A stretch of DNA of 64,000 nucleotides from the IMG/VR virus record IMGVR_UViG_3300022926_000003, positions 36,681 to 100,680 of that record; one strand, 5' to 3'. The notes beneath the pieces were generated by a model. The model saw only the letters and a list, made by a program, of their open reading frames with translations, searched no databases and had not been told where the DNA came from. Shown in pieces: positions 8,202-17,758 of this stretch. This stretch comes from a virus. The number at the start of each line of letters is the position of its first letter. Positions within the stretch are counted from its first letter, which is position 1. The translations under genes were made by a program, and so were the position numbers.

Positions 8202-8818
8202 TTACTCAAGAGTCTAAAGAATTAGTTGAATTTATTTCAAATAATATGGAGAGTCATACTTTCCATCATCATTATCATATATTATACGATTTAAGAACTT
8301 TTTTAGGGAAAGATTCTATTAATTATGTTGAAATAGGATGTTTTGCTGGAGGGTCAGCATGTTTAATGACCTCCCACCCCTATCCTACCAATTGCTTATC
8401 TATTGATATAGGAAGCCCCATCCCCCCAGAAATAGCTAAAGCAAATGTAGCTAAATATAAAAAGGAACATAATACTTGGGAATACTTTAAAGGTAGTTCT
8501 CGTAATCTTTCTACTATTAATATTGTAAAAAATAAATTCCCTGTAATTGATCTTTTGTTTATTGATGGGGATCATAGTTATCAAGCTGTAATTGATGATT
8601 TTTATAACTATAAAGATTTAGTTCCTGTAGGAGGCTATATTATATTTGATGATTACTTAGATTTTAAACACTCCCCTGAAGTAAAACCAGCTGTAGATCA
8701 TATAGTAAAAGAGTTAGACCCCAATTATGAAATAATTGGAACTTTAAAAAATGAATTTAAAGCTAAACCTGCTTCTAAAGAGTTAAGCAACGAATTTATA
8801 ATTAAAGTTAAATATTAA
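8189..8818 (+). CDS. class I SAM-dependent methyltransferase (Methyltransf_24 type)
   Basis: 209 aa. YVEIGCFAGGSACL (46-59) is the SAM-binding motif I, and LLFIDGDHSYQAVIDDF (about 121-137) followed by GGYIIFDDY is typical of the Methyltransf_24 family often found in glycan loci. It overlaps the nuclease gene by 13 bases and opens the sugar-modification cluster, so the substrate is more likely a sugar than DNA (inference). Confidence 0.78.
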   Translation: MQQIITQESKELVEFISNNMESHTFHHHYHILYDLRTFLGKDSINYVEIGCFAGGSACLMTSHPYPTNCLSIDIGSPIPPEIAKANVAKYKKEHNTWEYFKGSSRNLSTINIVKNKFPVIDLLFIDGDHSYQAVIDDFYNYKDLVPVGGYIIFDDYLDFKHSPEVKPAVDHIVKELDPNYEIIGTLKNEFKAKPASKELSNEFIIKVKY

Positions 8819-8820
8819 AA

Positions 8821-9450
8821 ATGGCCAACGGGATATATAAAATTACTGAAGAGTTTGAAGCCAAACTCGCAGATTATACAGGAGCAAGGTATGCTATTAC
8901 GGTAGATAATGCTTCTAATGCTTTATTTTTAGCTTTAAAGTATGAAAATATAGAAGGAAAAGAAATTACTATTCCTTCTAGAACCTACCCATCAGTCCCT
9001 TGTGAAATTATTCATGCTGGGGGGAAAGTTAAATTTAAACCTGTAAAAGGAAAGACCATAAAAGGAGCATACCAATTAGAGGGCTCTAACGTATGGGATT
9101 CTGCTCTAAGATTTACAGCAGACATGTATTTACCTAACACACATATGTGTATTTCATTCACTGGACCTTATAAACATTTTAAGCTATCTAAAGGTGGTGC
9201 TATATTAACTGACTCACATGAGGCTTATTTATGGTTTAAAAGAGCTAGATATAGTGGAAGAAGAGAATGTTCATATCACGAAGATAACTTTGATATGTTA
9301 GGTTGGAACTTTTACATGATGCCGGAACTTGCAGCTAGGGGGTTGTTACTTATGGGACAATTCTATGAAATGGGTGGTGGTAAGAAACACAATGAAGATT
9401 TGGAACTACCTTATCCCGATTTAAGTAAATTTGAAATATATAAGAAATGA
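8821..9450 (+). CDS. short DegT/DnrJ/EryC1-like aminotransferase
   Basis: 209 aa against about 370-400 for the family. Fold-type I features remain: an N-terminal FEAKLADYTGARYAITVDNA segment (the cofactor phosphate loop), VWDSALRF (Asp93, where the family has DxAH) and SFTGPYKHFKLSKGGAILT (112-130), which contains the PLP-lysine region. The small domain is largely missing. It may make a 4-amino or 3-amino sugar on a nucleotide carrier for the acyltransferases downstream, or be a non-catalytic sugar binder. Fully intact frame, overlapping the next gene by 4 bases. Confidence 0.68.
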   Translation: MANGIYKITEEFEAKLADYTGARYAITVDNASNALFLALKYENIEGKEITIPSRTYPSVPCEIIHAGGKVKFKPVKGKTIKGAYQLEGSNVWDSALRFTADMYLPNTHMCISFTGPYKHFKLSKGGAILTDSHEAYLWFKRARYSGRRECSYHEDNFDMLGWNFYMMPELAARGLLLMGQFYEMGGGKKHNEDLELPYPDLSKFEIYKK

Positions 9451-9932
9451 TATCAAACAAATCAAAAATAGGTAAAAATGTAGAAATTCATCCCCTAGCA
9501 CTAATAGAAGATGGTGTAGAAATTGGTGATAACACTAAAATTGGTCCGTTTTGCATTGTGAGGACTGGTGCGAAGATTGGTAAGAATTGTTCATTTACTG
9601 CTTATTGTGAAATTAGAAATAACGTCGTAGTGGGTGATAGAACCTCTATGGGAAGCAGATGCACAATCTCAGCAAACGCTACTATTGGGAAAAATTGTGT
9701 AATTAAATATGGGTTTGTATTAACCGACACTCCAAACCTTGAAGAAAATTCAACAAAAATTGTAAAAGGTATAGGTAATTTTGTGCTAATTGGTGCAAAT
9801 GTAACCTTAATGCCTGATACATCAGTTGGAAATAATTCAATTATAGGTGCTAATTCCCAAGTAAGAAATGATATTCCTGCAGATGAAATTTGGTATGGGA
9901 TTCCCGCTAAAAAATATAAGGACAATAAATGA
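9447..9932 (+). CDS. hexapeptide-repeat (left-handed beta-helix) acyltransferase
   Basis: 161 aa made almost entirely of isoleucine-patch hexapeptides such as IGDNTKIGPFCIV and IGKNCSFTAYCEI, ending in the YGIPAKKYK signature of sugar O/N-acetyltransferases. Such enzymes are trimeric and use acetyl-CoA. Next to a DegT-like gene it probably acylates an amino sugar (WbpD/QdtC-type role). ATGA overlaps on both sides place it in one operon. Confidence 0.82.
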   Translation: MISNKSKIGKNVEIHPLALIEDGVEIGDNTKIGPFCIVRTGAKIGKNCSFTAYCEIRNNVVVGDRTSMGSRCTISANATIGKNCVIKYGFVLTDTPNLEENSTKIVKGIGNFVLIGANVTLMPDTSVGNNSIIGANSQVRNDIPADEIWYGIPAKKYKDNK

Positions 9933-10750
9933 TATTATCAATTTTACCTAATACTAAAGAAGGAATGATTACTTATTATGTAGGTGATAATCCTGAACAT
10001 GTAAAACATTTAAAAAATTGTAAATTATTTTGCAAACAAAAATTTGAAGGATTAAATAATGTAGTACAAGTTATTGTAAAAAATCCCCAACTAGAATTTT
10101 ATAGGTTATCCCATCAAGTAAAATACCCATACACTTTTGATAAAAAATCATATATTAAGGGTGATAATTGTTCTATAGACCCTACAGCTGTAATTGGTGA
10201 TGGTGTTGTAATTGGTGATAATGTAATTATTGGCCCTAATTCTGTAGTTTATTCTAAAACTGAAGTAGGAAATGGAACAAGGATAGATGCTAATTGCAGT
10301 ATTGGAACCGAAGGTATGATGTGGGTGTGGGATGGGGCTACTAAAGTTTTTTTAAGACAATTAGGTGGAGTTAAAATAGGAAACAACTGTATTATTGGTA
10401 GTAATACTTCAATAGTAAGAGGATCAGCAAATGAATACACAACCTTAAAAGACAATGTTAACTTAGCTCCTGGTTGCTGTATAGGTCATGGAACTAAAAT
10501 TGGAGAAAATGTACATTTTGCTAATAATGTTACTATAGGGGGTTCTGTTAAGATATCTAATAATTGTTTCTTAGGTTGTGCCACCATCATAAACCCTAGA
10601 ATAGAACTCCAATCAGATAATATAATATTAGGAGCAGGAAGTGTAGTAATTAAAAACATAAAAGATAGTGGAGTTTATATAGGAATTCCTGCTAAAAAGA
10701 AAAAAAACATTGAACCCAACCTTAAAGGAATTCCACTATGGAACTTATAA
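9929..10750 (+). CDS. LpxD-like hexapeptide acyltransferase
   Basis: 273 aa: an N-terminal globular domain (1-85) and a long left-handed beta-helix (about 86-255) with repeats such as IDPTAVIGDGVVIGDNVIIG, then a short tail. The domain order resembles LpxD-type N-acyltransferases. A wide insertion (about 125-150, MMWVWDGATKVFLRQLG) loops out of the helix. Likely the second N- or O-acylation step in the sugar pathway; a role in lipid A is unlikely without the rest of that pathway. Confidence 0.75.
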   Translation: MILSILPNTKEGMITYYVGDNPEHVKHLKNCKLFCKQKFEGLNNVVQVIVKNPQLEFYRLSHQVKYPYTFDKKSYIKGDNCSIDPTAVIGDGVVIGDNVIIGPNSVVYSKTEVGNGTRIDANCSIGTEGMMWVWDGATKVFLRQLGGVKIGNNCIIGSNTSIVRGSANEYTTLKDNVNLAPGCCIGHGTKIGENVHFANNVTIGGSVKISNNCFLGCATIINPRIELQSDNIILGAGSVVIKNIKDSGVYIGIPAKKKKNIEPNLKGIPLWNL

Positions 10751-11478
10751 ATAAAAAATATAGTAACCCTAAATTAGCAATAGTTGTAACTACTTATTAT
10801 AGACCTGATGGTAAAACATTTAGTTATATAAAAAATACCTTACAAAGTGTTTTTAACCAAACATATAAAAATTGGAAAATATACTTAATAGGAGATAATT
10901 ACAAAGACAAAGCAGAATTTGAACAAATAATTAAACTTTGCCCCCCAAATAAAACCCTACCCATTAACCTTCCAGTGGCTGTAGAAAGGAAAAGGTATCC
11001 TAAAGGAGGAGAGGATTTATGGCATAGTGGGGGTGCCCACGGTACCAACATAGGGATAGAATATGCTATAAACGAAGGTTATGATTATATCTGTAAATTA
11101 GACCACGATGATATTTATTTTCCTGATCATTTAGAAACCTTAGCTACAGCAATAGAAACTACTCAATCTCCATTTCTTTATACTAAATCCAAATACCTAA
11201 ATGGTGTTTTACCCCGCCAAAACCCCCCAGAACTTTATACTAATCTCCCCCCAACTCCTATTAATATAATTAATTCTAGTACTTGTATTAACTATAGAAT
11301 TATACCTTTAAGAAGAAGAGACCCTTTATATTTTTATGGAAGACGTGAACCTGGAGATATAAATTTTTATAATAGAGTTAACCCTTGGATGAAACAACAT
11401 GATTTAAAACCTGTATTTATCAATAAGTTAACTGTTGATCATTTTGAGGAGGGTTATACCCGAAACACATCTTTTTAA
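10738..11478 (+). CDS. glycosyltransferase family 2 (GT-A fold)
   Basis: 246 aa. KLAIVVTTYYRPDG starts the Rossmann-like GT-A fold, LQSVFNQTYKNWKIYLIGD is the usual GT2 second motif, and LDHDD (121-125) is the metal-binding DXD-type site. Overlaps the previous gene by 13 bases. It transfers a nucleotide-activated sugar, possibly the one made upstream; the acceptor is unknown. Confidence 0.82.
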   Translation: MELINKKYSNPKLAIVVTTYYRPDGKTFSYIKNTLQSVFNQTYKNWKIYLIGDNYKDKAEFEQIIKLCPPNKTLPINLPVAVERKRYPKGGEDLWHSGGAHGTNIGIEYAINEGYDYICKLDHDDIYFPDHLETLATAIETTQSPFLYTKSKYLNGVLPRQNPPELYTNLPPTPINIINSSTCINYRIIPLRRRDPLYFYGRREPGDINFYNRVNPWMKQHDLKPVFINKLTVDHFEEGYTRNTSF

Positions 11479-11486
11479 TTTCGCGA

Positions 11487-11494
11487 ATATTTAT
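11487..11494 (+). promoter_or_regulatory. class B (late-type) promoter element ATATTTAT
   Basis: Located 25 bases before the ATG at 11512, so the spacing differs from the usual 12. Confidence 0.35.
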
Positions 11495-11511
11495 ATCAAA
11501 ATATATTAGCT

Positions 11512-11694
11512 ATGAAAAAAGATTTAACATTAACAAGCGTAAAAATTCAAAGTGATTTATTTGAAGAATTTAAAGTAGCATGTGTTAGACATAAGTTTTC
11601 TTTTCAAAAACTTGCTGACCGTTGTGTTCATTTGTATCTTACTGATGAAGACTTTAAACGTCAAATCCACAATCACAATAGTTTAGATTTATAA
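11512..11694 (+). CDS. ribbon-helix-helix-like DNA-binding protein
   Basis: 60 aa. SVKIQSDLFEEFKVACVRH is a beta strand followed by a helix, and SFQKLADRCVHLYLTDEDF a second helix, the arrangement of CopG/Arc-type ribbon-helix-helix repressors. It stands alone between two glycosyltransferases with its own upstream AT-rich promoter-like region. A candidate regulator of the phage. Confidence 0.55.
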   Translation: MKKDLTLTSVKIQSDLFEEFKVACVRHKFSFQKLADRCVHLYLTDEDFKRQIHNHNSLDL

Positions 11695-11706
11695 TAAAAA
11701 AACAAA

Positions 11707-13158
11707 ATGGTTACGAAAATGAAAGGATATGTTCCCAAAGAGGAACGTAAAAAGATACTCCTAATGTGTGATGATATTAGGACTCATTCGGGAATAGGGA
11801 CTATAGCCAAAGAAATGGTGCTCCATACCTGCCATCACTATAATTGGGTAAATATAGGAGCAGCAATACAACACCCTGAAGAAGGAAAAATTATAGATTT
11901 AAGCCCTGAAACCAATAAAATAACAGGATTAGAAGACACCTCAGTAACTATATACCCTAGTAATGGGTATGGGAACCCCGATGCAGTGAGGTTCTTTATA
12001 AAAAGAGAGCAGCCTGATGCCATTTTTATATTTACTGACCCCAGATATTGGACTTGGTTGTTTCAAATGGAAAACGAAATTAGGCAAAATATTCCTATTA
12101 TTTATTTAAATATTTGGGACGACTTCCCAGCCCCAATGTATAATAAAGAATATTATGAATCATGTGATTTGTTAATGGGCATTTCAAAACAGACTGTTAA
12201 TATAAATAAATTAGTATTAGGAGATAAAGCTAAAAATAAAATTATTTCTTATGTTCCCCATGGGCTAAATCATAAAATATTTTTCCCTATCGACAAATCA
12301 CACGAAAAAGCCACTCAGCTTGAAGAGTTTAAAACTGAGCTTTTTAAAGGCAAAGAATATGATTTTGTTACCCTTTACAACTCTAGAAACATTAGGCGTA
12401 AACAGATACCAGATACTATTTGGGCCTATAAACAATTCGTTGATAAACTTACTCCCAAGCAAGCTGAGAAATGTCTTCTAATATTAAAAACCCAAAGGAT
12501 AGATCCTAATGGTACCAATTTACCTGCTGTTATTGAAACTTTGTGTGGGGATGATAAAAAGTATAACATTTTATTTGTAGAGGATAAATTGGATACTGAG
12601 CATATGAATTTTCTATATAATTGCTCTGATGTTCAGATCCAACTTACATCTAATGAAGGGTGGGGGTTAAGTTTAACCGAAGCTTTACTTGTAGGTAACC
12701 CTATAGTAGCTAATGTTACCGGGGGAATGCAAGACCAAATGAGATTTATAGATAATAAAGGAAAATGGTTTACCCCTAATGAGAAAATACCTTCAAACCA
12801 TAGAAAAACATATACCCAACATGGAGAATGGGCCTTTCCTATTTTCCCTTCAAGTATTTCAATCCAAGGTTCCCCTCCTACCCCTTATATTTTTGATGAT
12901 AGATGTGATTCTAGTGATGCCGCTAATAGATTATTTGAGGTATGGGAAATGGGGGCTAAAGAAAGAAAAATTAAAGGAGAAATAGGAAGAAAGTGGGCTC
13001 TAAGTGATGAAGCAGGATTCACTGCAGAAAAAATGTCCTACCGTATTATAGATAATATAGATACATTATTTAAAAATTGGAAGCCCCGAGAAAGGTATGA
13101 ACTAATCAAAATAGACACTAGAAAACCAAAAGTAACACCCCATAAATTAGAATATTAA
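11707..13158 (+). CDS. glycosyltransferase, GT-B fold (GT4 type)
   Basis: 483 aa. ILLMCDDIRTHSGIGTIAKEM (start about 17) is the N-terminal Rossmann domain, and NEGWGLSLTEALLVGNPIVA (about 316) carries the EX7E signature of the C-terminal GT4 domain. A retaining glycosyltransferase is expected. The final A of the stop overlaps the next start (TAATGA), and the next gene is of the same class. Confidence 0.85.
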   Translation: MVTKMKGYVPKEERKKILLMCDDIRTHSGIGTIAKEMVLHTCHHYNWVNIGAAIQHPEEGKIIDLSPETNKITGLEDTSVTIYPSNGYGNPDAVRFFIKREQPDAIFIFTDPRYWTWLFQMENEIRQNIPIIYLNIWDDFPAPMYNKEYYESCDLLMGISKQTVNINKLVLGDKAKNKIISYVPHGLNHKIFFPIDKSHEKATQLEEFKTELFKGKEYDFVTLYNSRNIRRKQIPDTIWAYKQFVDKLTPKQAEKCLLILKTQRIDPNGTNLPAVIETLCGDDKKYNILFVEDKLDTEHMNFLYNCSDVQIQLTSNEGWGLSLTEALLVGNPIVANVTGGMQDQMRFIDNKGKWFTPNEKIPSNHRKTYTQHGEWAFPIFPSSISIQGSPPTPYIFDDRCDSSDAANRLFEVWEMGAKERKIKGEIGRKWALSDEAGFTAEKMSYRIIDNIDTLFKNWKPRERYELIKIDTRKPKVTPHKLEY

Positions 13159-14438
13159 TGAAACCTTTATTTATAATAAGTTGCCCCATAGACACTTACT
13201 CAGGTTATGGAGCACGTTCTCGAGATTTAGTTAGAGCTATTATTGAGCTTGACAAATATAATGTAAAAGTTCTACCCCAAAGATGGGGGAGTTGCCCTTG
13301 GGGGTTTATAGAAAATAATTTAGAGGAATGGGGATTTATACAACCCCACCTTCTTCCTCCAGGTAATCAACTTCCTGCGAAACCCCAAGTGTGGGCTCAA
13401 ATTAGTGTACCTAATGAATTCCAACCTGTAGGGGAATATAATATTGGAATTACTGCCGGCATAGAAACCACCGTATGTGATCCCTCATGGATCCAGGGAT
13501 TAAATAGAATGGATTTAAATTTAGTATCTTCAAATCATTCCAAAAATACATTTGAAAACCTTAGATTTGAACATAAAGAAGGAGATACTCCTGTTGAAAT
13601 ATATATAGAAAAACCTATAGAAGTATTATTTGAAGGAGCGGATTTAACTAAATATTTTCCTTCAAAAGAAACTAATAAATTTGATTTAAAAGATATAAAA
13701 GATCAATTTGCTTACTTATTTGTAGGACATTGGATGCAAGGAGTTGTAGGAGAAGATAGGAAAAATGTAGGCCTAATGATAAAACTCTTCTACGAAACAT
13801 TCAAAAACCAGAAAAAAACACCTGCATTAATTTTAAAAACTAGTGGGGCGGGTGCATCTTATATGGATAGAGAAATGATCTTAGATAAAATAGATGAAAT
13901 TAAAAAAACAATAGAAGCAGACACTTTACCTAATATTTATTTACTTCATGGTGAACTTACTGATGAAGAGATGAATAATCTTTACAATCATAAAAAAGTT
14001 AAAGCTATGATATCTTTAACTAAAGGGGAAGGATTTGGTAGACCCTTATTAGAATTTAGTTTAACTAAAAAACCTATTATTACTACTAATTGGAGTGGCC
14101 ATATTGATTTTTTAGATAGTAAATTTACTACTTTGTTAGAAGGAAAGCTTACTAAAGTACATGATAGTGCATTAGTAAAAAACATTCTCCTTAAAGAAGG
14201 AAGTTGGTTCTCAGTAGAACCCTCTCAGGCAGTTTCCTATTTAAAAGATGTTTTTGATAACTATCCTAAATATAAAAAACAGGCATTACTCCAATACCAT
14301 AAAAGTAAAAACCATTTTAGTTATGGAAATATGAAACAAGCTTTAGAGGTAATAATGGAAGAACACTTACCTGATGTCCCTAATGAAATTAGTTTGAAAT
14401 TACCTAAACTTAAAAAATTAGAAAATGTTGAAAGATAA
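13158..14438 (+). CDS. glycosyltransferase, GT-B fold
   Basis: 426 aa. The start IISCPIDTYSGYGARSRDLV is an N-terminal GT-B glycine-rich loop, and TKGEGFGRPLLEFSLTKKPI (about 288) is the EX7E region. Only distantly similar to the gene before it, so the two are probably not a recent duplication. Same operon. Confidence 0.82.
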   Translation: MKPLFIISCPIDTYSGYGARSRDLVRAIIELDKYNVKVLPQRWGSCPWGFIENNLEEWGFIQPHLLPPGNQLPAKPQVWAQISVPNEFQPVGEYNIGITAGIETTVCDPSWIQGLNRMDLNLVSSNHSKNTFENLRFEHKEGDTPVEIYIEKPIEVLFEGADLTKYFPSKETNKFDLKDIKDQFAYLFVGHWMQGVVGEDRKNVGLMIKLFYETFKNQKKTPALILKTSGAGASYMDREMILDKIDEIKKTIEADTLPNIYLLHGELTDEEMNNLYNHKKVKAMISLTKGEGFGRPLLEFSLTKKPIITTNWSGHIDFLDSKFTTLLEGKLTKVHDSALVKNILLKEGSWFSVEPSQAVSYLKDVFDNYPKYKKQALLQYHKSKNHFSYGNMKQALEVIMEEHLPDVPNEISLKLPKLKKLENVER

Positions 14439-14856
14439 ATTAACAATATGTCCTCGTTGTGGAAGCGATGCTTGTTACGAACAAGAAATGGGGGCGGATT
14501 ACGTTATAAGTTTATGTTATGGGTGTGGATTTACAACTAATACTTTAATGCAATCTGGCAGTTCATTTCTTAGTGAGCAAATAGAAATACTTCCCGAGTT
14601 GTATAAGGATCTTATTTATGTAGATGATAAAGGTTTAAATTGGATGCCTTCTGCTACTAATAATCCTGAAAAAGGAATGGTGTATGCTGATGGTAAAAAT
14701 GTTAAAGAATGGAGATGGGCTGCTGTAAAAGCTCTTTCTGAAGATCAAAGTGAAAAAACTTATAAAATGGATATGCAAAATCTAAAACACTTTGCCGAAC
14801 ACGATTATATGGAAGCTCTTGATTATATTGGTATGTTTAAAGAAGAAAAAAAATGA
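14425..14856 (+). CDS. zinc-ribbon protein of unknown function
   Basis: 143 aa. CPRC (9-12) and CYGC (31-34) form a four-cysteine zinc ribbon at the N-terminus; the rest is soluble and unrecognised, with a helical C-terminus. Overlaps both neighbouring glycosyltransferase genes. It could bind nucleic acid or act as a structural adaptor. Confidence 0.6.
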   Translation: MLKDKLTICPRCGSDACYEQEMGADYVISLCYGCGFTTNTLMQSGSSFLSEQIEILPELYKDLIYVDDKGLNWMPSATNNPEKGMVYADGKNVKEWRWAAVKALSEDQSEKTYKMDMQNLKHFAEHDYMEALDYIGMFKEEKK

Positions 14857-15473
14857 AAATAAGTTACGGCCTTACAGTATGTAATGAAGATAAAGAAATA
14901 GATAATTTAATTTCTTATTTAATAGAAAAAATTGACAATGAAGATGAAATTGTAATAGTATATGATAAGAATCGGATTACTAATGAGACTATAGAAGTTC
15001 TTGAAAAGTATGAAGATGACATTGATTACTATCCTTTTGATTTTAAACAAAACTTTTTAGAAAATAAAAATTACCTCCAAACTAAATGTACTGGGGACTA
15101 CATATTTCAATTAGATGCTGATGAGATTCCTAGTGAGATTCTTCTAATTAACCTAAAAAATATCCTTAAAGAGAACCCTGTTGATTTATTAATTACCCCC
15201 AGAAAAAACATAGTAGAAGGTCTTACCCCCCAACACACTAAACAATGGGGATGGCAGGTATCACCTGAAGGATGGGTAAACTGGCCTGACCCTCAAAAAA
15301 GAATATATAAAAATTCCTCCAAAATTCAGTGGGAAGGACATCAAGTACATGGGATGGTTAAAGGTTATGAAACTTATGTTACTTTACCTATGGAAGAACA
15401 TTTTAGTATTATTCATAATAAAGAAATAGAACGACAAGTTTTTCAAAATAATAGATATGCACAAATAGGATGA
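14853..15473 (+). CDS. glycosyltransferase family 2
   Basis: 206 aa. ISYGLTVCNEDKEIDNLI is the GT2 N-terminus, FQLDADEIPSEILL (86-99) holds the DXD-type site. Shorter than usual (about 250-300 aa) but with no sign of frameshift. Starts in the stop of the previous gene (ATGA). Confidence 0.78.
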   Translation: MKISYGLTVCNEDKEIDNLISYLIEKIDNEDEIVIVYDKNRITNETIEVLEKYEDDIDYYPFDFKQNFLENKNYLQTKCTGDYIFQLDADEIPSEILLINLKNILKENPVDLLITPRKNIVEGLTPQHTKQWGWQVSPEGWVNWPDPQKRIYKNSSKIQWEGHQVHGMVKGYETYVTLPMEEHFSIIHNKEIERQVFQNNRYAQIG

Positions 15474-16210
15474 AAGTAGCTATTATTTTACATTTACACT
15501 ATCAAGATTTGTGGCCTTGGTTTAGAGTTAGGTTAAAATCTATTTTGCAAAATAATCCTAAAACTGATTTGTATGTTAGTGTAAACAATTTAAATACCCC
15601 CTATATAAAAGATATTAGTAAGTATAGTAAAGAAGTATTTTTAGTAGAAAATAAAGGGTTAGATGTAGCTCCTTTCTTACATGTTTGTGATCAAATTAAG
15701 TCAATTCCTTATAAATATTATATAAAGATCCATGGAAAAAAGTCTATTCATACCCCTAAGTTAGGAGAAATGTGGAGAACTCAATTAGTAGATAGCTTTT
15801 TACATAGTAATATGCAATATGTTACTGCTCTTTCTGAGCTTTCATCTAATACGGTCCCCTGTATGGTAGGTTCTGCTCCTTGGTTATTTAGTGAAACTTT
15901 AGATAACGTAAATTATCTAGATGCTCTTCCCTTTATAAAAAAAGCATTAAAACTCCTCAACACAGACTCTACTTTAGTATTTAAAGATAAAAGACTTGCC
16001 CCTCCTTTTTTTGCTGGGACTATGTTTTTAGTAAATGATCTCTATATGAAAAATCTTTATAATTTAATAGATATTCCTTCTCTCCTTCCTAAATTTGAAG
16101 AGGGATATGACCGCTATGGTAGTTTAGCCCATGGGTTCGAAAGGTTATTAGGTTACCTTACTACAACTTTATTTGAAGGTGAACTATATAGCATAAAAAT
16201 TACTTCTTAA
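15470..16210 (+). CDS. rhamnan synthesis RgpF-like protein
   Basis: 246 aa. VAIILHLHYQDLWPWF, ENKGLDVAPFL (60-70) and YIKIHGKKS (84-92) match the RgpF family, which takes part in rhamnose-glucose polysaccharide assembly. In a phage it may add side chains to a glycan on the virion or on the host surface. ATGA overlap with the previous gene. Confidence 0.72.
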   Translation: MKVAIILHLHYQDLWPWFRVRLKSILQNNPKTDLYVSVNNLNTPYIKDISKYSKEVFLVENKGLDVAPFLHVCDQIKSIPYKYYIKIHGKKSIHTPKLGEMWRTQLVDSFLHSNMQYVTALSELSSNTVPCMVGSAPWLFSETLDNVNYLDALPFIKKALKLLNTDSTLVFKDKRLAPPFFAGTMFLVNDLYMKNLYNLIDIPSLLPKFEEGYDRYGSLAHGFERLLGYLTTTLFEGELYSIKITS

Positions 16211-16227
16211 TAAAATAATTTTAAAAT

Positions 16228-17004
16228 ATGATTTCTGTAATTATTCCTACTTATAAAGAACCTGAAGTTTTAGATCTGTGTTTAAAATCTGCTATTGAAG
16301 GTCAAACTGAAAAGAATCAAATAATAGTAGTAGTAGATGGTTTTTATGATCTAAATAAAGAGATCCTTGAAAAGTATAAAAAACACATTGAAATCCTTAA
16401 CTTAGAAGAAAATGTGGGTCTTAGCAGGGCTACTAACTTAGGAGTTTTTAATGCTACATCAAACAAAATCCTTATAGTCAACGATGACAATGTATTCCCA
16501 GACCAATGGGATATAGCATTAATAGCAAGTTATTCTCCTGGATCTGTAGTTACTCCCAATCAAATTGAACCTATTCCTAGCATGTTCAAACAGATGCATA
16601 TTAAAAATTTAGGTAGGGATCCTAAAAAGTTTGATTTAAAGGCATTTTGGGAGTATGAAGAAAGTATTATAGAAGAAAGTAAAGTTGAAGAAACTGGGTG
16701 TACCTTACCTATTTTTATGAATAAATGGGATTATATGAAAATAGGGGGATGGGATGAATCTTATCCTGGTGCTTGGGTTGTTGATTGGGACTTTTTTCTT
16801 AAATGTGAGATAGCAGGATTAAGAATGTTAAGAACTTACGAGTGCCATTTTTATCACTTTGTTTCATATGGCACAGAAGCTACTTATGAAGAAAAAATTA
16901 ACAAACAGCAAAAAGAACAACTTTGCCACGAATATTTTAAGTACAAATGGGGGCAATGGGCTAAACACAACCCAGACAATAACTCTAAAATGTTAGATTT
17001 CTAA
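16228..17004 (+). CDS. glycosyltransferase family 2
   Basis: 258 aa. SVIIPTYKEPEVLDLCLKS starts the GT-A fold, LSRATNLGVFNAT is the conserved nucleotide-sugar loop, and IVNDDN (83-88) the metal site. WDESYPGAWVVDWDF near 190 is the usual acceptor-side motif. Last enzyme of this part of the cluster. Confidence 0.83.
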   Translation: MISVIIPTYKEPEVLDLCLKSAIEGQTEKNQIIVVVDGFYDLNKEILEKYKKHIEILNLEENVGLSRATNLGVFNATSNKILIVNDDNVFPDQWDIALIASYSPGSVVTPNQIEPIPSMFKQMHIKNLGRDPKKFDLKAFWEYEESIIEESKVEETGCTLPIFMNKWDYMKIGGWDESYPGAWVVDWDFFLKCEIAGLRMLRTYECHFYHFVSYGTEATYEEKINKQQKEQLCHEYFKYKWGQWAKHNPDNNSKMLDF

Positions 17005-17012
17005 ATATTTAT
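17005..17012 (+). promoter_or_regulatory. class B (late-type) promoter element ATATTTAT
   Basis: Starts exactly 12 bases before the ATG at 17017. Confidence 0.5.
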
Positions 17013-17016
17013 AACC

Positions 17017-17364
17017 ATGGATAAGGAAAATAAAAAACGTGAAATCCTTGCTGTGGAAATACTTTATGATGATAAAGAAGATTTAGATATACTAACTGAA
17101 TCTGAGGATTTCCACAAGCTATTATTTGATGAAGTTGTAAGTGGGATAGAAGAAGCATTAGAGACTAACTTTACTCAAGCTAAAATAATCCACATACCTA
17201 ATTTAGAATGTTCAGTAATAATATACAGACGTAATTTTAAAGCTGCTATTGAAGGAGTTATTAAGTTTTACGAGAAACAAGAAGATTATGATAAGTGTGC
17301 TAAATTGGTTAAGTTAAAACAAAAGGTTAATGGGGCAGAAAAAAGAAATAAAGGAAATACTTGA
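17017..17364 (+). CDS. hypothetical protein with UvrB/UvrC-like motif
   Basis: 115 aa. The C-terminal part (about 80-105, FYEKQEDYDKCAKLVKLKQK) resembles the small UVR motif, a helical hairpin for protein contacts. The same ending occurs in the genes at 19207 and 56331. The rest is unrecognised. Confidence 0.55.
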   Translation: MDKENKKREILAVEILYDDKEDLDILTESEDFHKLLFDEVVSGIEEALETNFTQAKIIHIPNLECSVIIYRRNFKAAIEGVIKFYEKQEDYDKCAKLVKLKQKVNGAEKRNKGNT

Positions 17365-17758
17365 ATCTATTTTAGGAACCACTGTTCACCTTACTAGTGA
17401 TAAGGCAGACACTGAAGCTAAAATAAAAAATGAGTTTATTCGTATAATAGGTTTATTTGAGGAAGCTTGGCAGCGTCAACATAAATTGTACGATGAATTT
17501 AAAATAGATATATCAACAATTGATGATATTTACTTTCAAGTTATAGAAAGTCTAGTCCATTTCTGCTTTGAACCTGTTGCTGCAGAAGCTATACTATTTT
17601 ATGTATACACAAGATTTGACGATAATAAACGAGTAGTACCCTTTTTAGATGATGAAGGTGTTGAATATATGTTTAATACTAAAGAAGAATTGTGGGAATA
17701 CTTAGTAGATCTAAAAATAAAAATAGATAAAAATGCCCAAGGCAAAACCCCTAAGTAA
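17330..17758 (+). CDS. hypothetical protein
   Basis: 142 aa, mostly helical and acidic, not recognised. Overlaps its neighbours by 35 and 26 bases. The middle (FFQVIESLVHFCFEPVAAEA-like, here about 62-85) is hydrophobic but too short for a clear membrane protein. Confidence 0.55.
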   Translation: MGQKKEIKEILESILGTTVHLTSDKADTEAKIKNEFIRIIGLFEEAWQRQHKLYDEFKIDISTIDDIYFQVIESLVHFCFEPVAAEAILFYVYTRFDDNKRVVPFLDDEGVEYMFNTKEELWEYLVDLKIKIDKNAQGKTPK

